This document shows, one piece after another, positions 59,101 to 64,000 of a stretch of 64,000 bases of DNA (the first letter of the stretch is position 1; every line of letters begins with the position of its first letter). Made by a program: the position numbers and the translations under genes. Below the pieces are notes generated by a model that worked only from the letters and a program-made list of their open reading frames with translations, made no database searches and had not been told where the DNA came from. Origin of the DNA: Nematostella vectensis (Eukaryota; Cnidaria; Anthozoa; Actiniaria; Edwardsiidae); contig NC_064045.1 in the NCBI RefSeq assembly GCF_932526225.1, forward strand, positions 12,704,442-12,768,441. The letters run 5' to 3'.

Positions 59101-61020
59101 TAGTAGGTCGGTCAAGGGAGTCAACCAGTACAATCTAAGAAGATCTGCTCCCATGAAACCGAAAATATGCAACACTAATCGCTTGTCAAATTTTGTTACT
59201 GTTAAGTATCTTGATAATGTAATGACGTCGTAATGTTGTAATCGCTTAGCTTGTGTGTGCTAATAACCTGTAATTGAGTTTCTAACTGCGAGGGGTATTT
59301 AATAAATAAATCTATCTATCAAATCTATCTATCTTTTACAGTGTAAATTTCTACCAAATGCTATCATACAGCAGTGTAGAGAGCATACACTAGCATACAC
59401 ATAAACTACATAGAAAGAGATATAATCCACAGCAGAGCACTGTCATAGAAAATGTGTTTGAAAATTGTTATAAGTGATAGCACATTTGGGGGGGGGGGGG
59501 TGTTATATTATGATCGATTGATTTGAGAGAAGTACACCGATGAACAGTCAACAACAACGTTTTAATCCAAAATGGCAGACTCACCCTCAAGTCCCGGATG
59601 TACAAACACATAACACAGGGTTCCCAAATATGCCTAAGCTATAGCATAATACTACAGGGGGGGTCAAAACAGTTTTTAGGATATAGCAATTTTCAAATAA
59701 ATAATCTGAAAAGTCAAAAGTTATATTTAGTCCACCAAGTTGTTTTCCAACAGCTACACTTATGAGACAATGAGCTGGCCTTATATTTCTGGTGCTGTTT
59801 GAATTACTCCTTCAGGAAAGACTACGCCTATCTGGTTAACTTCTAGAATACCATGGATGTAACAAGGGGGGCTGCTATGGCCAAACATTCCTTTGGGTGT
59901 ATTTGCTTTGAAATTTAAAAAAATATAGAAACAGATGTGACGACAGATATATAGACACGAATGGGAGCTGCTTCTTCCTTTCTTGGAACTCCGGTCTCCC
60001 ACTGGAGACCTTGCTATTTTCTAACTATAAGGGATTGTAATAAAATCTGAATACTAAGCAAAAAAATGTTTTAAGATATTAGCATATTCATGGCGAATTT
60101 TAGAGCATCACTTAGGAAGAGCAGCATTGGGGGAACAATAATAATGAGAAATATTACAAAAAAACAAAAACTCTTTTTTTTTAATTTAGTAGCAGTAAGT
60201 ATTGTAATAAATAAGTACTTACATATCATTGTTTAATTCATTGTTCCAAATTGTTCCAATAAACCCGCGATTATTAGCCACAATTTATTTTGGGTCTCAA
60301 CAGCATTCCCTTGTTGACAATATCAGCCGTTTTCCCACCAAAATACAAAATGCACATAAGAAATAAATGTAATTAACTTTACTTTATTCCTGAGTGTATA
60401 AAGCTAAATCACCTCAAATTTTGGCCTTGAAGAAAGCTCCCGAACACTTGTTTCTTTCTCTACGGCCCTACGGGTCGGGTCTTCGACTAATCGTATCATG
60501 AATCGACGAAGGAAATACGCAGTAAAAATTCAAATTGACACGAATTTCTACAATAGCATTATAGATAGAAAAGCTTTGATTGCATTTGCAATAATATAAT
60601 TGCCAAAGTTACCTTTTTTACCTGCACAAATATAAGCTAATGCTCGGATGAAATCTCAAATCCAACATGGCGCGTCTCCTGTCTTGAAGTGAATTAGCGA
60701 TGACCTTATAAGGGCAGAAGGGACGTACTTTATGTAAGCTCAGACATAGCGTAATGACAAATGGGGACACAAAATAGATGGTACACGAAGTGGCGCAGAG
60801 GCTCATGGGGTATTGCACAACATGGCAGATTTCCCGGGACCACGAAAAAAAAAACAGTTTGCATTTTATAACTGGGCTACCACAGGTATCCCAGTAAAAA
60901 CTGTTATGTCGTTATGTTAATGTCGTTATGTTGGGCTTATGTCAGAATGTCGAACCTTTCACACTTGAACCTATGAGCGACATTATTATGTCGTTATGTC
61001 ACTAGTGTGCACCAGGCATA
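56112..61020. mobile_element. Large inverted-end element, unit 3
   Basis: Same ends as in unit 1. The right inverted end is shortened by about 80 bp (aacctatgagcgacattatt junction near 60973). Confidence 0.55.
56385..59338 (+). mobile_element. CR1-like non-LTR retrotransposon remnant, unit 3 (best preserved)
   Basis: N-terminal frame ATG 56431 to stop 57210 with DVSSNPGP, then a 160-bp gap where the endonuclease should be, a linker with a TGA near 57533, and a 434-codon reverse transcriptase frame (57756-59060). RT motifs in order: ALGPDGIPNKVW, RPISLTCQIAKI, FADFRKGFDLIDH (motif A), GGIPQGTRLGPILF (motif B), KYVDDLTVV (motif C) and LLGIHISSDLTWD. The C-terminal part is shifted by a 10-bp deletion near 59010. 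(TCTA)n tail at about 59305-59335. Missing endonuclease means it cannot move by itself. Confidence 0.88.
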
Positions 61021-61302
61021 AGTCATCGTGTGATTTTGCCTATGTTTAAGGTTCTTTTTTGGCTGCGTTGCGGCTTGATTGCATAGAGTAGGCAAATAAG
61101 AAGAACTCGACTTATTATTTTCCTTGCACAGTTGTCATGCTTTATCTATATTCTTTTATTTTACCGCGCAAGAGTCCATTTTAAAACGACACGAGGTTGT
61201 TCAAGTTTACGTGTGAACCCTGAAGAGTTTCACTTCGTGACGCTTCTTGCGAGGGGAGCTTTCTTAACGAATGCACTGGTTTATTTTCACTGAACTTAAC
61301 AG

Positions 61303-61749
61303 GTATTGTTGGAGGCGAGTACTATAACCACCCTGGCGGTGCCTCCCTGTACGTCTGCATACCATAGACCGCTCCTCAACACCTCAAATACACGAGTGGC
61401 GTCCGGGCTACACGCCTACATGTACGGCACAGAATACCAGGGTATCAACCCCATACTTACGCGAACATGTTCGCTGAACGGCCACGACGTGCCATGCGCA
61501 GTGTGCTACGTCCCATCACGTGGTAGCAAGATGATGGTCCCTGCTCAGTACAAGTGTCCCGCGGGATCGACCCGCGAGTATTACGGGTGCTTGATGACGG
61601 CGTACCATGGTCACAAGCACTCGTCCCAGTTTGTGTGTGTTGACCGAGATGCCGAGTACAGATACGCAATCAACGAAGTTCTAGCTCTATCTCGAACTCC
61701 CCACTTACTCGATCTCAACTGCACGAGTGATTATCTCGCTGTCCTTTAA
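61303..61749 (+). pseudogene. Short-chain collagen C4-like domain exon, frameshifted and truncated (copy 3)
   Basis: Same defects as the other copies. In addition gatacgcaatcaacg replaces gatacggcattcaacg, a one-base loss that changes the frame after DAEYRY and moves the stop to 61747. Confidence 0.75.
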
Positions 61750-64000
61750 ACCTTGGACACTGAAGCCAATCTTTGTATTTTCTAGGGAGGCAAACGCAAT
61801 TTTCGTCCGTATTTCTTTGTAAATATCTTCTATACTCTGTGCTAAATACCCGAATTCCCTTATCGCTCTATTAAGACCTGCTCTTTGTAGGCGCTCAAGT
61901 AGCTTTTTATATCAAACCGAGAACTCAGTGAAGTGGACCCTTACAAGTCAAAGGACAACCATGATTTTCTTTCATTTCAGGGATGGCAGAGTAGAGTCTT
62001 GCCTAGTAAAATGGTCACCTCTTGTTTTTTAGTTTTTCCATGACGAATCATTTACATCACAAAAAAACCATAAAGTTTAAATAGAATTGAACATCATGTG
62101 GAGTTTAGCGTCAACGCATGAGAAATCATGCATGGTCTCTATTGAAACCCACGAATCCTGGATTTAAGACCTTTTATCCCTAGAAAGACTAAGACTTTTA
62201 AAGGGACTTTCATCCCCTAGTGGACAGACTAGTGTTTTGGGGGATAATCTCGTGCATGTATTAGTAATGATGCAGTGTGGAGTGGATGTCGGAAGATTTG
62301 TCAGATGACTGAACAATCTGTTGGCCATGATCAATATCATCGAACACAAAAAACATCTTAACGCCGGCCATGGCATTGCGGAATTATTAGCAGAAATTTG
62401 CTTGAGTCATCTCTAGTTGTAATTGGCTGATTAAGACAAGGAGATCTCCGCAGATGGGAGGGAGTGGTTAGAATTCACGGATCTTAGTCCCATCAGTCCC
62501 AATATACCAGTAATTATCGTGCATTTTTAACATTCCAAAAAATGTGTTTTATTTCTACTAGCAGGTTTTATTTCTACTGCCTTCAGTGACTCGACAACTT
62601 CTTTTTAGCTATGATAGTTAAAAAAGAGCGACCTATTTCTAAGTATTTATGACTATGGATTGCCAAAAAAACAGACCAAGCTTGGAGTTTTTTAATCGAA
62701 ATGTCATTTTGTAAGTGTCAGTGTCTAAGAGCTTGCCGACAATAGCCAATATCTAAAGAGAACGTGATGTTGATGTTTTGCTGTTTGGCCGTACTAACCT
62801 CTCACCATTGCCTGGTGGCGGACGCCTAAGAGCATAGCGAAGTGTCAGGTGTCATCGAGTAGCTACGTAACAATGCGCGCACTAGCGGGACACTAGCGTG
62901 ACACTAGCGTGACACTAGCGTGACCACCTTAAGATGTGAAAGCCAACCAGTGTGGCAAAGATACTCTAAGCTAATGTAAAACTACGATTCTCGCGTGTTA
63001 ACTTTTTTAAAACTTTGTATGTGTGGCCACGGTAGCACCTGTTGCACTATAACCGTACACCTCGAACTACAATATTTTGCCGATGCCTAAGGAACTTGTT
63101 CTAATAAATTTCACGCGGTAAAAGCGATTTCTATTCACGGGTTCAGTCTAACATCGTTTTTAAGATAAGAAACACACAACACAACATCATTCATAAAAAC
63201 AATTTATATTAATGTAAAATTAAATGTAAAAGTTGAATGCAGGCTAAAACAGGTCAATCGTTTTCTTTTAGACACTCTTCGAGCTCGAACGGTACCTCAA
63301 CACTGGTACAACGCAAAATGACGTCACATCCCAGCCCGCAAAGACCATTGGGAGCGTGGCGCCACTCGACAGCGCACGCGCAGTGACGACATCGAGCGAC
63401 TGTCTGTACTCGATGAGCAACGCTGCCCAGAAGAGCTTCCCGACTTCGAGTGAGCAATACTTCCGGTACCAGCCCAACGACGCTTCACTTCCGGTCCGTT
63501 TTGACCAGCCATGCGGTCAATTTACGGAGGCTTTGAAGGACTTCAGCAAAAGAAGTATGTTCAAGCAAAATAGATTCGCAACAAATCAGATGGCATTTCC
63601 GGTAAAACAAAACCCTGTGGTGGAGCAGAGTGCATTCTGGGATAGCCCTGACTCGTGGGTTAACGTCTGTTCAAATGATAACGTTGGCTTTGGAGTAAGC
63701 TATGCAACGACTTCGTCATCTAATGCAACATTTTTCCAGAAGGAAAGTTTCAATGTGGCAAACGCGCCATCAAAAACTAGTCCTGGAACGGTACAAAAAA
63801 GTACAGGGCTTAGCACGGGTGGCCTGTGTCAGATAGGCATGGGTACGAGTAATTCAGCCATCGAGAGTTCCTCCGCAGATACATACACACAGTATAAATT
63901 CGCCATGACTCAATTGGAAGAAAATCCCATTGCGCCTTACGGACAGGCATTCGGACTAACCAAACAGCTTGAAATAAACACTTACAAAAACACCACGAAC
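61687..64000 (+). repeat. Segmental tandem duplication, unit 4 (cut by window end)
   Basis: Starts as units 2 and 3 do and reaches into the fourth KLF exon. The intron before the exon is slightly shortened (gtcaatcgttttcttttag). Confidence 0.95.
63272..64000 (+). CDS. KLF-like transcription factor (copy 4, partial)
   Basis: Open from the acceptor to the window end, 243 codons. It shows private changes against copy 1 (APTTTSPG to APSKTSPG, DTYSQYKF to DTYTQYKF, TQFEENP to TQLEENP) and keeps the 23 residues deleted in copy 3. The zinc-finger part lies outside the window. Confidence 0.85.

Larger units (their letters stand above)
52657..61686 (+). repeat. Segmental tandem duplication, unit 3 (about 9.0 kb)
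   Basis: Contains the longest CR1-like reverse transcriptase frame. Upstream of the KLF exon it shares diagnostic changes with unit 4 (ggaacttgttctaataaatt against ggaactagttcaaatgaatt in units 1 and 2; loss of gataataagggccgt). Confidence 0.95.

Overview
The window looks like nuclear DNA of a cnidarian, most likely an anthozoan (sea anemone or coral). The support is inference from content: intron-rich genes with canonical GT-AG junctions, a cnidarian-style 'short-chain collagen C4-like' domain, a TSP1-bearing astacin protease, a Penelope-like retroelement carrying a hammerhead ribozyme, CR1-like non-LTR remnants, many small terminal-inverted-repeat elements and abundant minisatellites. Nothing looks bacterial, and operons or ribosome binding sites are not expected. 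Exon coordinates below were assembled by hand from splice signals and reading phase.

Layout. 1-13.2 kb (mostly minus strand): a BTB/T1-TLDc gene (1406-2670), a 5'-truncated Penelope-like element with a textbook type I hammerhead ribozyme (4512-4554), a three-exon type II membrane glycosyltransferase of the fucosyltransferase superfamily (5715-8481), then a decayed TLDc copy (10447-10741) followed by a second intact glycosyltransferase paralogue (11172-13203). The same order and orientation twice points to an ancient duplication of the whole TLDc-transferase block. 13.57-22.99 kb (plus): a CEP95 (CCDC45) orthologue in 16 exons, sharing a 367-bp divergent promoter region with the transferase. 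23-26.5 kb: an 89-bp tandem array and small DNA elements. 26.59-33.14 kb (minus): an astacin metalloprotease with two TSP1 modules in nine exons, phase-consistent throughout (442 aa). 33.4-36.6 kb: a 66-bp array, a MITE and AT-rich DNA.

36.6-64.0 kb is a direct tandem segmental array of four units (about 9.2, 6.8 and 9.0 kb, and a fourth cut by the window end). Each unit holds a KLF-type zinc-finger coding exon, a large long-TIR element with a CR1-like retrotransposon remnant inside it, and a frameshifted, truncated C4-like collagen domain exon. The KLF copies are all open, with few substitutions and one 69-bp in-frame deletion. The encoded protein has only the second and third of the three usual KLF fingers.

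Two signals stand out. First, in three unrelated introns (CEP95 intron 11, astacin introns after the exons ending at 29418 and 31164) the tandem-repeat monomer includes the 3' edge of the upstream exon together with its 5' splice site, giving ladders of duplicated donors. Second, the KLF/C4 array is a young amplification of a two-finger KLF-like transcription factor. No complete new molecular system (defence locus, CRISPR or similar) is visible.
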